From: Microcaldota archaeon
GTDB taxonomy: Archaea; Micrarchaeota; Micrarchaeia; Anstonellales; Bilamarchaeaceae
Length of the DNA stretch: 64,000 nt
Assembly: GCA_030648615.1 (NCBI GenBank)
Contig: JAUSHJ010000040.1
Coordinates: 1 to 64,000 of the forward strand
Reading direction: 5' to 3'
Shown: in pieces, positions 40,855-51,365 of the stretch
Layout: every line of letters starts with the position of its first letter
How positions within the stretch are numbered: position 1 is the first letter of the stretch
Notes under the pieces: generated by a model
What the model saw: only the letters and a program-made list of their open reading frames with translations
Database searches by the model: none
What the model was told of the DNA's origin: nothing
Position numbers and translations under genes: made by a program

Positions 40855-41580
40855 TTGAAACGTGTTCACGGTCCTATTTTAGTTGCTAATCAAAAGGTTG
40901 AAGTAGTTCACAATCAGTCTTGGTTGGAAGCCATCCATAGAAGTAATGTTGCTAGAAGGACAATGGCACCGAATTCATTTTTTAATAAGTTATTTCTTGA
41001 AAAAGATGATAATGGAAAACTCAAATCTCTTCCAAGTAAGATTTTAAAAGTTCGACCTTGGTATACTGGTACTGTAGGCGTGATCGGAGCAAAAGGCAGA
41101 GCATTTGGACCCAGTGTAGAATCCCAGTGTGAATATGCGGGGGGCATGAAAACGATTATCACAAAGTTTGATGCAGAGCAAGCTAGTTTTGTTGATGTTA
41201 TGTTGTTGCGCAATCATGGATTTGCCCCAGATGGTACTCCATACATATTGCTATCCAATGCAAAAACAGGAAGGTTAATACGCGATGAAGAAGAAATGCG
41301 GGAAACTAGTGAAGTGCTTTTAAGTCTAAACGGCCTAATTCGTACGTGCAATCTCAGAACTAGGCTTGGTGACTGGTTTGAATCATTTAACGACGAACTT
41401 ACTTCTAGTTGGATTTCTGATAGTCCAACTATTGGTCTTTTGGAGCGCGATCATTTAGAGCCATATATTAGGCGTAATATTGTTCTTGATGTTATGCGGT
41501 TTCATCGCCTTGGGATATTATGGGACGTTATAGATACGGATTCGAGCATTCCAAGTGAAAAATCGGCAGCACAAGATTAA
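40855..41580 (+). CDS. Hypothetical protein, TTG start
   Basis: A 241-residue soluble protein. Notable stretches are 'RPWYTGTVGVIGAKGRAFG' near residue 70, 'VDVMLLRNHGFAPDG' near residue 115 and a helical C-terminal half. No family is recognised. GAGGTGAT lies before TTG at 40855; the track start at 40846 is the GTG of that ribosome site. It follows the previous hypothetical gene directly and may act with it. Confidence 0.6.
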   Translation: MKRVHGPILVANQKVEVVHNQSWLEAIHRSNVARRTMAPNSFFNKLFLEKDDNGKLKSLPSKILKVRPWYTGTVGVIGAKGRAFGPSVESQCEYAGGMKTIITKFDAEQASFVDVMLLRNHGFAPDGTPYILLSNAKTGRLIRDEEEMRETSEVLLSLNGLIRTCNLRTRLGDWFESFNDELTSSWISDSPTIGLLERDHLEPYIRRNIVLDVMRFHRLGILWDVIDTDSSIPSEKSAAQD

Positions 41581-41604
41581 TAATTTATTTCATGTTCTTT
41601 CTTT

Positions 41605-41660
41605 CTACTGTAAATTTTATTTAATTTACAACAGGACAAATTAATTTTGTAATTTGTCTT
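41605..41660. repeat. Double-palindrome element (TGTAAATT type), copy 2
   Basis: TGTAAATT (41609-41616) pairs with AATTTACA (41623-41630), then GACAAATT (41635-41642) pairs with AATTTGTC (41651-41658). It lies between two convergent genes and may double as a terminator. It is the simplest of the three copies. Confidence 0.82.
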
Positions 41661-41661
41661 T

Positions 41662-42279
41662 TCAATAAATCACAAATGTCGCTTTTTTGTCTTTAATAAC
41701 ATATTTTCCCTTAGAAAAAGAATTTACTACCTTTCTATAAGCTTCATGCTCGCGTTTCAATATCTTTTCAGAAACTTCTCCTATTGATTTACAATTACTA
41801 ATATCTACTTTTTCCTGATATATTATTGGTCCAGCATCAAGTTCTTCGTTTACAAAGTGAATTGTCAAACCGCTGATTTTCTCTCCAGCTTCAAATGCCT
41901 GTTTCTGTGCATCAACACCTGGGTATTTCGGCAATAAGGATGGGTGGATATTGATTATCCTGTTTCGGTAGACATCGAACAGTTCTTTTGCTTTTAGAAG
42001 ACGCATATATCCTGCAAGCACTACCAGTTCTACGTTGTTACTATCGAGAATTTGTTTTATTTTCAAATCCATTTCCTCGCGTGTTTTGAATTTTGAACGT
42101 TCTACTACTTCATATTTTATTCCAGACTTCTTCGCACGTTCTATTGCCTTGGCATCTGGGTTGTCAGTTATGAGTATTTTTATTTCGCAATTCACTTCTC
42201 CATTTTTTATTCCATCTATAATTGCTTGAAAGTTACTTCCTCTTCCAGATGCAAGTACTGCTATTGAGATTTTTGCCAT
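41662..42279 (-). CDS. purN: Phosphoribosylglycinamide formyltransferase
   Basis: A 205-residue PurN. 'IAVLASGRGSNFQAIIDGI' near the start is the phosphate-binding loop, 'VLAGYMRLLKAKELFDVYRN' and 'IINIHPSLLPKYPGVDAQ' contain the catalytic Asn-His pair, and 'GLTIHFVNEELDAGPIIYQ' holds the catalytic Asp. It transfers a formyl group from 10-formyl-THF to GAR in purine synthesis, so it consumes the folate one-carbon units that the glycine cleavage system makes. The ATG at 42279 is chosen. It is flanked on both sides by TGTAAATT-type double palindromes. Confidence 0.95.
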   Translation of the reverse strand: MAKISIAVLASGRGSNFQAIIDGIKNGEVNCEIKILITDNPDAKAIERAKKSGIKYEVVERSKFKTREEMDLKIKQILDSNNVELVVLAGYMRLLKAKELFDVYRNRIINIHPSLLPKYPGVDAQKQAFEAGEKISGLTIHFVNEELDAGPIIYQEKVDISNCKSIGEVSEKILKREHEAYRKVVNSFSKGKYVIKDKKATFVIY

Positions 42280-42319
42280 AATAATACTTGCTGGAATAGG
42301 TTTAAAGATTTTCATTGTA

Positions 42320-42370
42320 CTATAAATTCTATTGAATTTACAACAGAACAAATCTCTTGTCGATTTGTTC
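42320..42370. repeat. Double-palindrome element (TGTAAATT type), copy 3
   Basis: ATAAATTC pairs with GAATTTA (first stem slightly imperfect at its base), then GAACAAATC pairs with GATTTGTTC. The loop and several arm bases differ from copy 2, and differences on one arm are matched on the other, which indicates that the fold is being maintained. Confidence 0.78.
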
Positions 42371-42396
42371 TTGTTTCTAATACTTTAGGTGATATC

Positions 42397-43290
42397 ATGA
42401 AATTAATATCTATCATTTTTACATTACTTCTTTTTGGTACATTGTGTTTCGCAGTTGAAACTGTTCCAAGTAATAGTCTAAAAGCAAATATCTTCGAAAT
42501 GCAGTATGAAAAAGTTGCTTGCAGAGCCGATTTCTATACTGCAACATTAGATTCCGTTCAGAACTCTGGATTGAATGTAAGCGTAGATCAGCTAAAATCA
42601 TTAATTGATATGCACAAGGAAGCATTGAAAGTTGCGGCAGATAATGAAGATAGCAGAGCATTCAACGATGCACTAAAATTATTACAAGATGATTCAAAGC
42701 AACTCATTATTACGTATGCTAATCTCAAAAATGTTATTCCACGGGGTGTTGCTGGTAAGGAAATAAAGACAAAATTAAAACAAGATTTTAATAGTAACAT
42801 GGATACTAGAAATAGTTGTATTAAGGATACTAGTATTGTTCTAGGTAAAGTCCAGTTGGAATATGTAAAAAACTGGAAAGAAAGTGCTGAAACTACAGTT
42901 GAAAACTTAAAGGCTAAGGGGGTAGACACTTCGAAAATGGAAGAAATTATTTCAGATCTTCAACTAAAAATAGATACTATGGATGATGTGTTGGCAACTG
43001 ATGATGTCAATCAAATAGAAATTGCAAGAAAAAACATTCGTGAAGAACATTTGCACATATGGGCAAGATTCCAAATAGCTAGAGTAGATGCTTTACTTGG
43101 TGCAATCGAATCAAAAGCAACTGAAAAAGGTTTGACGGTACAAGTTCAAGAGATAAGAACATTGCTTTCAGATGCTGATAGTAAAGTTACCGTTGGAAAA
43201 GCCTATGATGAAGGCGAATTTCAGCAGGTACAGGAAACTCTAAAGCAAGCAGTGACGAAGCTACGATCATTATTTAAGAGCGTTAATTAA
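42397..43290 (+). CDS. Secreted helical protein of unknown function
   Basis: A 297-residue protein with a signal peptide ('LISIIFTLLLFGTLCFA') and a mature part that is almost entirely helical, with long amphipathic stretches ('NWKESAETTVENLKAKGVD', 'EIISDLQLKIDTMDDVLA'). It contains only two Cys after the signal ('KVACRADF' and 'RNSCIKDT'), which could form a disulphide. AGGTGAT lies before the ATG. Similar all-helical secreted proteins are common in DPANN archaea, but no function is assigned. Confidence 0.68.
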   Translation: MKLISIIFTLLLFGTLCFAVETVPSNSLKANIFEMQYEKVACRADFYTATLDSVQNSGLNVSVDQLKSLIDMHKEALKVAADNEDSRAFNDALKLLQDDSKQLIITYANLKNVIPRGVAGKEIKTKLKQDFNSNMDTRNSCIKDTSIVLGKVQLEYVKNWKESAETTVENLKAKGVDTSKMEEIISDLQLKIDTMDDVLATDDVNQIEIARKNIREEHLHIWARFQIARVDALLGAIESKATEKGLTVQVQEIRTLLSDADSKVTVGKAYDEGEFQQVQETLKQAVTKLRSLFKSVN

Positions 43291-43377
43291 GCGTCTAAAA
43301 ACGTTCATTTTTAAAGTCCTCCATGCAATATATTTATAGCTTATTTTAGAGAAATTTACTGACGACAAATGATTTAA

Positions 43378-45303
<1,926 letters not shown>

Positions 45304-45324
45304 AAATAATCCTCAGGTGAATTA

Positions 45325-45948
45325 ATGCAAATTTTAATTGTTCATGGTTTGGATAGCGATAGCAAAGATAATTGGTTTCCTTGGTTGAAAGCACAGCTAG
45401 AGGGTAGAGGTTCTTTGCAAGTCTGTTCGTCTACAGGACAAATCGCTCGATCAGAGATCTCGGTCGCTTCGCGACAGCCGTTCACTGTAGAATGTCCGGA
45501 CATGCCTAATTCTAAGAATCCAAAACAGGAAGAATGGTTAGCTAAATTATCCGAGGTTACCATGAATTGCAAAGATTCTTTTATATTAGTTGGACATAGT
45601 CTGGGTACAATCGCAGTATTGCGTTTCTTGGAAAAGACGAATTTAAAACTAATGGGTGTAATTCTAGTTGCTGGGTTTACTCAAGGTTTTGGAGTTAAGG
45701 CAATTTCAGATTTTTTTAAAACTCCTTTTGATTTTGAAAAAATAAGGACAAAAAGTAAAAAATTTATCGTAATATCGAGCGACAATGATCCATATCTGCC
45801 AATCACTGAAGGTAAAAAGCTTGCAGACAAATTAAATGCAGAATTCATTGTGGAAAAAAATGCCGGACATATTGATAGTGAAAGCGGATTTTCAAAATAT
45901 GAGCGCATACTAGATATAATAATAAAGTTGAAAATGGAGCTGAAATAA
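45325..45948 (+). CDS. RBBP9/YdeN-like serine hydrolase with a repeat-derived insert
   Basis: A 207-residue alpha/beta hydrolase: 'ILIVHGLDSDSKDNWFPWL' at the start, nucleophile elbow 'LVGHSLGTIAV', acid Asp in 'SSDNDPYLP' and His in 'KNAGHIDSES'. Relatives read roughly 'RGYEVIVPDMPNSENP' after the first helix; here about 25 residues ('LQVCSSTGQIARSEISVAS...') intervene before 'VECPDMPNS'. The DNA below them contains GTCGC/GCGAC, GATC/GATC and outer TCTACAG/CTGTAGA palindromes, so this looks like an in-frame palindromic insertion. AGGTGA precedes the ATG. The substrate is unknown. Confidence 0.85.
   Translation: MQILIVHGLDSDSKDNWFPWLKAQLEGRGSLQVCSSTGQIARSEISVASRQPFTVECPDMPNSKNPKQEEWLAKLSEVTMNCKDSFILVGHSLGTIAVLRFLEKTNLKLMGVILVAGFTQGFGVKAISDFFKTPFDFEKIRTKSKKFIVISSDNDPYLPITEGKKLADKLNAEFIVEKNAGHIDSESGFSKYERILDIIIKLKMELK
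45430..45491. repeat. Nested palindromes inserted inside the hydrolase gene
   Basis: TCTACAG (45430-45436) pairs with CTGTAGA (45485-45491); inside are GATC/GATC within CTCGATCAGAGATCTCGG and GTCGC/GCGAC. The segment is 62 bp, stays in frame, and maps onto the stretch of the protein that has no counterpart in relatives. Confidence 0.65.
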
Positions 45949-46833
45949 ATGGCACAACGACAAGCATTGGTATGGCCCCCCGTTTATGGTGCTGCAAATC
46001 GGAGAATAAAAGGTTTCTATCCATCGGTTGTTCTGAGGGACGGGATAGTACCTTTATTAGATAATATAGAACTTCAAAAAGCAAACTCTCAAGCTACACG
46101 TATTTCTATAAGAGCGATAGTTCCAAAATCAGTTCTAGGAGAAATAAGAGAATTCGTGGCTGTTGCAGGTGTAAATATAGAAGCAATATTTCCAATAAAT
46201 CATGTTCTATCGGATTGTTTTGTTGTTTATTTTAGTTTTAATAAACCAGAACGGGTTGCACACATGTATCAATCAACCGATAGCACAACAACAATTACTC
46301 AAATTCCTACGGAAGAATTAGAAAGAAGAACAAGTGACTATCGCATAGTACGTTTAACTGATATGACTATTAAAATTTCAGAACAAATTGCAGAATTATT
46401 TTTATCTATGTTTAGTAGTTATCCAGTTGATATTAGTGCATCTGCAATCAGACGAATGCCGGAAGATCATATTGTAATGGCAGCCTATGGTGGCAAAGAA
46501 TTAGTTTCAGTATTTATGGCAGACATAGCACAATGTTTTTTAGATAGAAGCGTTTCATTAAATTTTTTTGATTTTGTAAATGTAGTAAGCGTAACAGATG
46601 GTCTTTTGTTAGTGCCATTAATGGCTCGCAGAGTTATCGATATCACTAAAACTTACGTTAATCCAATAATTTATGCAGAAGCAAGAGCAGATATTCCTGG
46701 TTTGCAAGTTTGTTGTGCCAGAGCTGGAATGATTAAATCAGGTACATTGGTTGCTAGTTCATTATTCAGAGATCATGGGGAAAAAGAAGCGGAATTTAGG
46801 GACACCGTTGTTTGGTATGTTCCACATACATGA
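45949..46833 (+). CDS. GNAT acetyltransferase resembling AblB
   Basis: A 294-residue protein. The C-terminal 150 residues follow the pattern of beta-lysine N-acetyltransferase AblB: 'LFLSMFSSYPVDIS', 'FFDFVNVVSVTDGLLLVPLM' as the AcCoA strand and helix, 'PIIYAEARADIPGLQVCCAR' and 'AGMIKSGTLVASSLF', ending 'VVWYVPH'. The AcCoA pyrophosphate loop is not the usual RGxGxA, so activity is uncertain. The N-terminal half ('RISIRAIVPKSVLGEIREFV') also resembles AblB. AblB normally pairs with lysine 2,3-aminomutase AblA, which is not in this window. It directly follows the hydrolase gene. Confidence 0.55.
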   Translation: MAQRQALVWPPVYGAANRRIKGFYPSVVLRDGIVPLLDNIELQKANSQATRISIRAIVPKSVLGEIREFVAVAGVNIEAIFPINHVLSDCFVVYFSFNKPERVAHMYQSTDSTTTITQIPTEELERRTSDYRIVRLTDMTIKISEQIAELFLSMFSSYPVDISASAIRRMPEDHIVMAAYGGKELVSVFMADIAQCFLDRSVSLNFFDFVNVVSVTDGLLLVPLMARRVIDITKTYVNPIIYAEARADIPGLQVCCARAGMIKSGTLVASSLFRDHGEKEAEFRDTVVWYVPHT

Positions 46834-46884
46834 TTCACAATTAATCTATACTTATTTTTAAATTGTTGCCATATAAATATAATT

Positions 46885-47562
46885 ATGTCGAGAATGTGCA
46901 ATGGTGCAAAAATGTTTGTAGATGGCATAATTCAAAATGCTACTTCTAGTATTATCAGCCATCCATTTCTAAAAAAATTTGCAAATGGAGAAATAAGAGA
47001 TTCAGAAGTCATAAGAAGATGGGCACTTGCAAGATATTTGAGTTCATCTAAATTTCCAGAATTAGTAAAAAGTGCAATAGCGGTCTGTGGTGAGCAGGAT
47101 AGTAAATTAACTAGAGTGCTTGAAAAGAATCTTAGAGACGAATTAAAACCCATGCCACACCCGGAAATGTTTAGGAATTTTTTATTGTCTTTGGGAATTC
47201 AAAGAGAAGAATTCGAAGCATATCTTAGAATTAATAAGACCATTATATATCCGGCAAATATTATTACAATTATGGGGACTAAACCTGAAACAATCGCAGC
47301 AGTCATGCTTGTAATCGAAGTTATGATAGGCATAGAGTGTACTGAAGTGGCAAGAGGCTTGCGTACTGTTTATGGCGAATCTTTGGACTTACTATTTTTT
47401 GATTTTCATGGTGTTCAGGATTTAAGTACTCATCTTAAGCCATTCCAAAGAATCGTTGTTGATTATGCAGTTGATGAAGTAAAAAGAAGAGAAATTGATT
47501 TAGTTGTGTCACCTACAATTGATTCAAAATTGTCATTCTATGATCAGTTCAGAGTCATATAA
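46885..47562 (+). CDS. TenA/PqqC-like haem-oxygenase-fold (HDO) protein
   Basis: A 225-residue all-helical protein. 'SIISHPFLKKFANGEIRDSE' and 'RRWALARYLSSSKFPELVKS' match the start of the PqqC/TenA-like family, 'LEKNLRDELKPMPHPEMF' gives a conserved Glu and His pair, and 'VMIGIECTEVARGLRTVYG' plus 'LLFFDFHGVQDLSTHLKPF' supply the Glu, His, Asp and His that bind iron in haem-oxygenase-like di-iron oxidases. An oxidase or oxygenase role is thus plausible. It lies between the AblB-like gene and gyrA on the same strand. Confidence 0.65.
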   Translation: MSRMCNGAKMFVDGIIQNATSSIISHPFLKKFANGEIRDSEVIRRWALARYLSSSKFPELVKSAIAVCGEQDSKLTRVLEKNLRDELKPMPHPEMFRNFLLSLGIQREEFEAYLRINKTIIYPANIITIMGTKPETIAAVMLVIEVMIGIECTEVARGLRTVYGESLDLLFFDFHGVQDLSTHLKPFQRIVVDYAVDEVKRREIDLVVSPTIDSKLSFYDQFRVI

Positions 47563-47658
47563 AAACAATAGTATTTAAAGCATATTTTGACATTATAATT
47601 ATACAAATTTTAAGAATATAATTTGACCATTTATTGATTATCTTACTGTGTGAAAATT

Positions 47659-50600
47659 ATGTCGGAAATAATCATAGAAAGACCAATTGAAAAAGACCTT
47701 CAAGAAAGCTATCTAGCTTACGCAATGAGTGTTATTATTGGCAGGGCAATTCCTGATGTAAGGGATGGCCTAAAACCAGTACACAGGAGAATTTTATTTT
47801 CGATGCATGATCTAGGGAATCACCATAATAAACCCTATAAAAAGAGTGCAAGAATAGTGGGTGACACTTTAGGAAAATATCACCCGCACGGTGATCAAGC
47901 TATATATGATTCACTTGTAAGAATGGCACAATCGTTTTCGTTACGATATATGCTAGTTGACGGTCAGGGAAATTTCGGATGTTTTACAAAAGATACTAAA
48001 GTTGCGTTGACAGATGGAAGAAGTTTGTCATTTGAAGAGTTAATTAAAGAATACAAAGAAGGAAAAAAGAATTATACATTTACAGTAGATCGAGATAATA
48101 AAATAAAAATAGCAGAGATAAAAAATCCAAGATTGACAAAAGAAAAAGCAGAATTAGTTAAAGTTATTCTTGATAATGGTGAAGAGATAAAATGTACTCC
48201 TAATCATAGATTTATGCTAAAAGACGGTACATATAAAGAAGCTAAGGATCTGGAATCTGGAAATTCTTTGATGCCATTATATTCTAGGTTATCAACAAAA
48301 GATGACGATCCAAATATCGTAGGATATAAAATGATTTATAACTCTTCTGAGGAAAAATGGGTATACGTCCATCATTTATCCGATGAATTTAATCTAGAAA
48401 ATGGCGTCTATGCAAGAAGCGCTGGCAGAATCAGGCATCATATAAATTTTAATAAACTTAACAACAATCCAGAAAATATCAAAAGAATGGACTGGAAAGA
48501 GCATTGGGTATTACATTACAACTTGACTTCTCAAAAACATATAAATGATCCAGAGTACAGGAGAAAACTGGCAGAAGGAAGAAAACAATTTTGGAGTGTT
48601 GAAGAAAATAAGAAACTCCTATCAAAGAGAACTTCAAAGAGAAATAAGGAGAACTGGGAAAAACCATTATATAGAGCTAAAATGTCTCAAAAACTTAGTG
48701 AAATAAATAAATTATATATTGAAAATCATCCAGAAAAAAGACAAGAATTTAGTGCTAGATTAACTAACACACTAAAAAGATTATGGCAGACAGAATCCTA
48801 TAAATTAATAATGAAGGCAAATATTACGAAGGGAAATAAGAATCATACAACTAATAAAACTGGAAAAGTAAAATTTCTTAGAATATGTAAAGAAATTAGT
48901 ACTAATAGGGAAATTATTTGTGAAAAAACTTACGAAAATATAAGAAATATTCTCTATCCTTACGGATCAGCTACAACCTGGACTACTGCTTTGAAAAAAT
49001 ATTTTAATAATGATCCTAATCTAGTGCTGCAGGAATTAAATAAAAATCATAAGGTTACCAAAGTAGAGAAATTAGGTTATTTGGAAGATGTTTATGATTT
49101 AACTATAGATATTACGCATAATTTTGCTTTAGCCTCAGGAATTTTCGTTCACAATTCAATAGACGGGGATAATCCAGCTCACATGCGTTATACAGAGGTG
49201 AGAATGGCTCGTACAGCAGAAGAAATGCTTGAAGATATAGATAAAGAAACAATCGATTTCCTTCCTAATTTTGATGGTACGTTGAAAGAGCCTACAGTAC
49301 TCCCAAGTAAATTACCAAATTTACTTATAAACGGTACTTCTGGTATTGCTGTAGGTATGGCAACTAATATGCCGCCTCACAATCTCAATGAAATCGTTGA
49401 TGCTACTGTTGCAGTGATTGATGGTGCAGATGAATTGGTAGTCTTGAATATTGTTAAAGCACCTGATTTTCCAACAGGCGGAGAAATTGTTGGTAAGGGC
49501 GGAGTGTACAATGCTTACAAAACCGGAAGAGGGACTATAAGATTGCGTGGAAAAGCAGAGATAGATGAGAAAAAACACATTATTCGTATTACAGAAATTC
49601 CATACCAGATTACGAAGACTTCAATAATAGAATCAATTGCAGAATCAGCCAAGGAAAAACGCATAGAAGGAATCCGTGGCATACATGATAGAAGCGATAA
49701 GGATGGGATCGAAGTTATCGTAGAACTTTCCAGAGATGCAAATCCAGAAGTCGTACTTAATCAATTATACGTTCACAGTCCGCTTGAAACTACTTTCGGT
49801 ATTATTAATCTTGCAATTGTAGGAAAGGAGCCTAAAGTATTGTCTTTATTTAGCCTCATAAATGAATTTATAGGATTTAGAAAAGAGGTTATAACAAAGA
49901 GAACTAAATTTGAATTGAGAATTGCAGCAGAAAGGGCACACATATTGGAAGGATTGAGAATTGCTCTTGACAATATTGATGCAGTCGTAGCTTTTTTACG
50001 TGCTTCTAAGGATGTAGAATCTGCCAGAACTGGCATGATGGCTAACTATTCATTGAGCGAGAAGCAGGCTAATGCAATTCTAGATATGAAATTGCAGAAG
50101 TTAATTTCTTTAGAAAGAAAGAAGATTGATGATGAGTATGCAGAACTGAAGAAGACCATAGACTGGCTAAAGGAAATATTAGCAGATGTTGGCAAAGTAA
50201 TGAAAATCATCAAAGATGAACTGCTTGAAATAAAACAAAAATACGGAGATGAAAGAAGAACTAAAATTCTTGATATCGATGGCGACATAGTCACAGAAGA
50301 TCTTATACCTAATGATGATGTAGTTGTCGTAATCACCCAGCGTGGGTACATTAAACGAATGCTGCTTAACGAATACAAATCTCAGCACAGAGGGGGCAAA
50401 GGAGTAATCGGTGCAGAAACAAAGGAAGAAGACTTTGTGCGAGATCTCATAGTTACAAAGAACAAGAATTACATGCTATTCTTTACAGACAAAGGAAGAG
50501 TTTTCTGGCTTAAAGCATACCAGATACCAGAATCAGGAAGATATGCAACCGGAAAAACAATTGTTAGCATGCTGGATCTCAAGGAGGAAAAAGTAAATTC

Positions 50601-51360
50601 CTGGATAACTGTTGATCAGTTCAACGAAAATGAGTTTTTAGTGATGGCTACCAAGAACGGAATATTAAAGCGAACTTCTCTTATGAATTTTAGTAATCCT
50701 AGAAAGAACGGTGTCATTGCAATTACTCTGAAGGAGAACGATCAGCTTGTCGATGTGATAAAAAGTAATGGTAAGCAGGAAATGATACTTGCTACTCGTT
50801 TCGGTCAGGCTGTAAGATTTGATGAGAATGATGCAAGAGAACTTGGCAGAACAGGACAGGGTGTCATAGGTATTAGGTTGAAAGATGAAAATGACGCGGT
50901 CGTAGGAATTGCAGTATGCAATAAGCCCTCATTATTCACTATCACTGAAAATGGTTATGGGAAGAGGACTCCTATAGAAGAATATCGTTTACAAGCAAGA
51001 GGCGGTTCTGGAGTAATAAATATGAAGACCGAGGGAAGAAACGGCAGCGTCATAGGTATAGCTGGGGTAGAAGAGAGTGATGAAATAATTGTCATTACCA
51101 CTGGTGGTCAAGTTATAAGGACTTTCATAAAAGATATTTCAGTTATTGGTAGGAACACTCAGGGTGTCAGGATTATTCGTTTGGACGAAACCGCGAAAGA
51201 GAGGGTTGCGAATTTTGCAGTTGTGCATGCAGGAGCGGTAGTAGCTGTAGCGGATGGAATTAATGATGTAGAAGCTGGGGTCAATAAGATAGAGGATATA
51301 AAAAGCGAAACAGAAAATGAAAATAAAGAAGAAAATTTACCTAAAGAAGAAGGAAAATAA
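47659..51360 (+). CDS. gyrA: DNA gyrase subunit A interrupted by an HNH intein
   Basis: A precursor of about 1233 residues; about 841 after removal of the intein. 'YAMSVIIGRAIPDVRDGLKP' and 'RIVGDTLGKYHPHGDQAIYD' are the DNA-binding core, the catalytic Tyr is in 'AHMRYTEVRMA' just after the intein, and the C-terminal pinwheel has the GyrA box 'QHRGGKGV', which marks gyrase rather than topoisomerase IV. The tail is Glu/Lys-rich ('ETENENKEENLPKEEGK'). The ATG at 47659 is chosen with GTG upstream as ribosome site. It works with GyrB. Confidence 0.96.
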   Translation: MSEIIIERPIEKDLQESYLAYAMSVIIGRAIPDVRDGLKPVHRRILFSMHDLGNHHNKPYKKSARIVGDTLGKYHPHGDQAIYDSLVRMAQSFSLRYMLVDGQGNFGCFTKDTKVALTDGRSLSFEELIKEYKEGKKNYTFTVDRDNKIKIAEIKNPRLTKEKAELVKVILDNGEEIKCTPNHRFMLKDGTYKEAKDLESGNSLMPLYSRLSTKDDDPNIVGYKMIYNSSEEKWVYVHHLSDEFNLENGVYARSAGRIRHHINFNKLNNNPENIKRMDWKEHWVLHYNLTSQKHINDPEYRRKLAEGRKQFWSVEENKKLLSKRTSKRNKENWEKPLYRAKMSQKLSEINKLYIENHPEKRQEFSARLTNTLKRLWQTESYKLIMKANITKGNKNHTTNKTGKVKFLRICKEISTNREIICEKTYENIRNILYPYGSATTWTTALKKYFNNDPNLVLQELNKNHKVTKVEKLGYLEDVYDLTIDITHNFALASGIFVHNSIDGDNPAHMRYTEVRMARTAEEMLEDIDKETIDFLPNFDGTLKEPTVLPSKLPNLLINGTSGIAVGMATNMPPHNLNEIVDATVAVIDGADELVVLNIVKAPDFPTGGEIVGKGGVYNAYKTGRGTIRLRGKAEIDEKKHIIRITEIPYQITKTSIIESIAESAKEKRIEGIRGIHDRSDKDGIEVIVELSRDANPEVVLNQLYVHSPLETTFGIINLAIVGKEPKVLSLFSLINEFIGFRKEVITKRTKFELRIAAERAHILEGLRIALDNIDAVVAFLRASKDVESARTGMMANYSLSEKQANAILDMKLQKLISLERKKIDDEYAELKKTIDWLKEILADVGKVMKIIKDELLEIKQKYGDERRTKILDIDGDIVTEDLIPNDDVVVVITQRGYIKRMLLNEYKSQHRGGKGVIGAETKEEDFVRDLIVTKNKNYMLFFTDKGRVFWLKAYQIPESGRYATGKTIVSMLDLKEEKVNSWITVDQFNENEFLVMATKNGILKRTSLMNFSNPRKNGVIAITLKENDQLVDVIKSNGKQEMILATRFGQAVRFDENDARELGRTGQGVIGIRLKDENDAVVGIAVCNKPSLFTITENGYGKRTPIEEYRLQARGGSGVINMKTEGRNGSVIGIAGVEESDEIIVITTGGQVIRTFIKDISVIGRNTQGVRIIRLDETAKERVANFAVVHAGAVVAVADGINDVEAGVNKIEDIKSETENENKEENLPKEEGK
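47980..49155 (+). mobile_element. GyrA intein with HNH homing endonuclease
   Basis: A 392-residue intein between GNFG and SIDGDNP, next to the catalytic Tyr. It starts with Cys ('CFTKDTKVAL'), has the block B 'KCTPNHRFML' and ends 'LASGIFVHN' with Ser as the +1 residue, so splicing residues are complete. The middle carries an HNH nuclease, 'RIRHHINFNKLNNNPENI', and repeated basic helices ('RKLAEGRKQFWSVEENKKLL') that look like NUMOD-type DNA-binding modules. It is thus a different endonuclease class from the LAGLIDADG intein in Orc1. Confidence 0.92.
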
Positions 51361-51365
51361 AGAGA

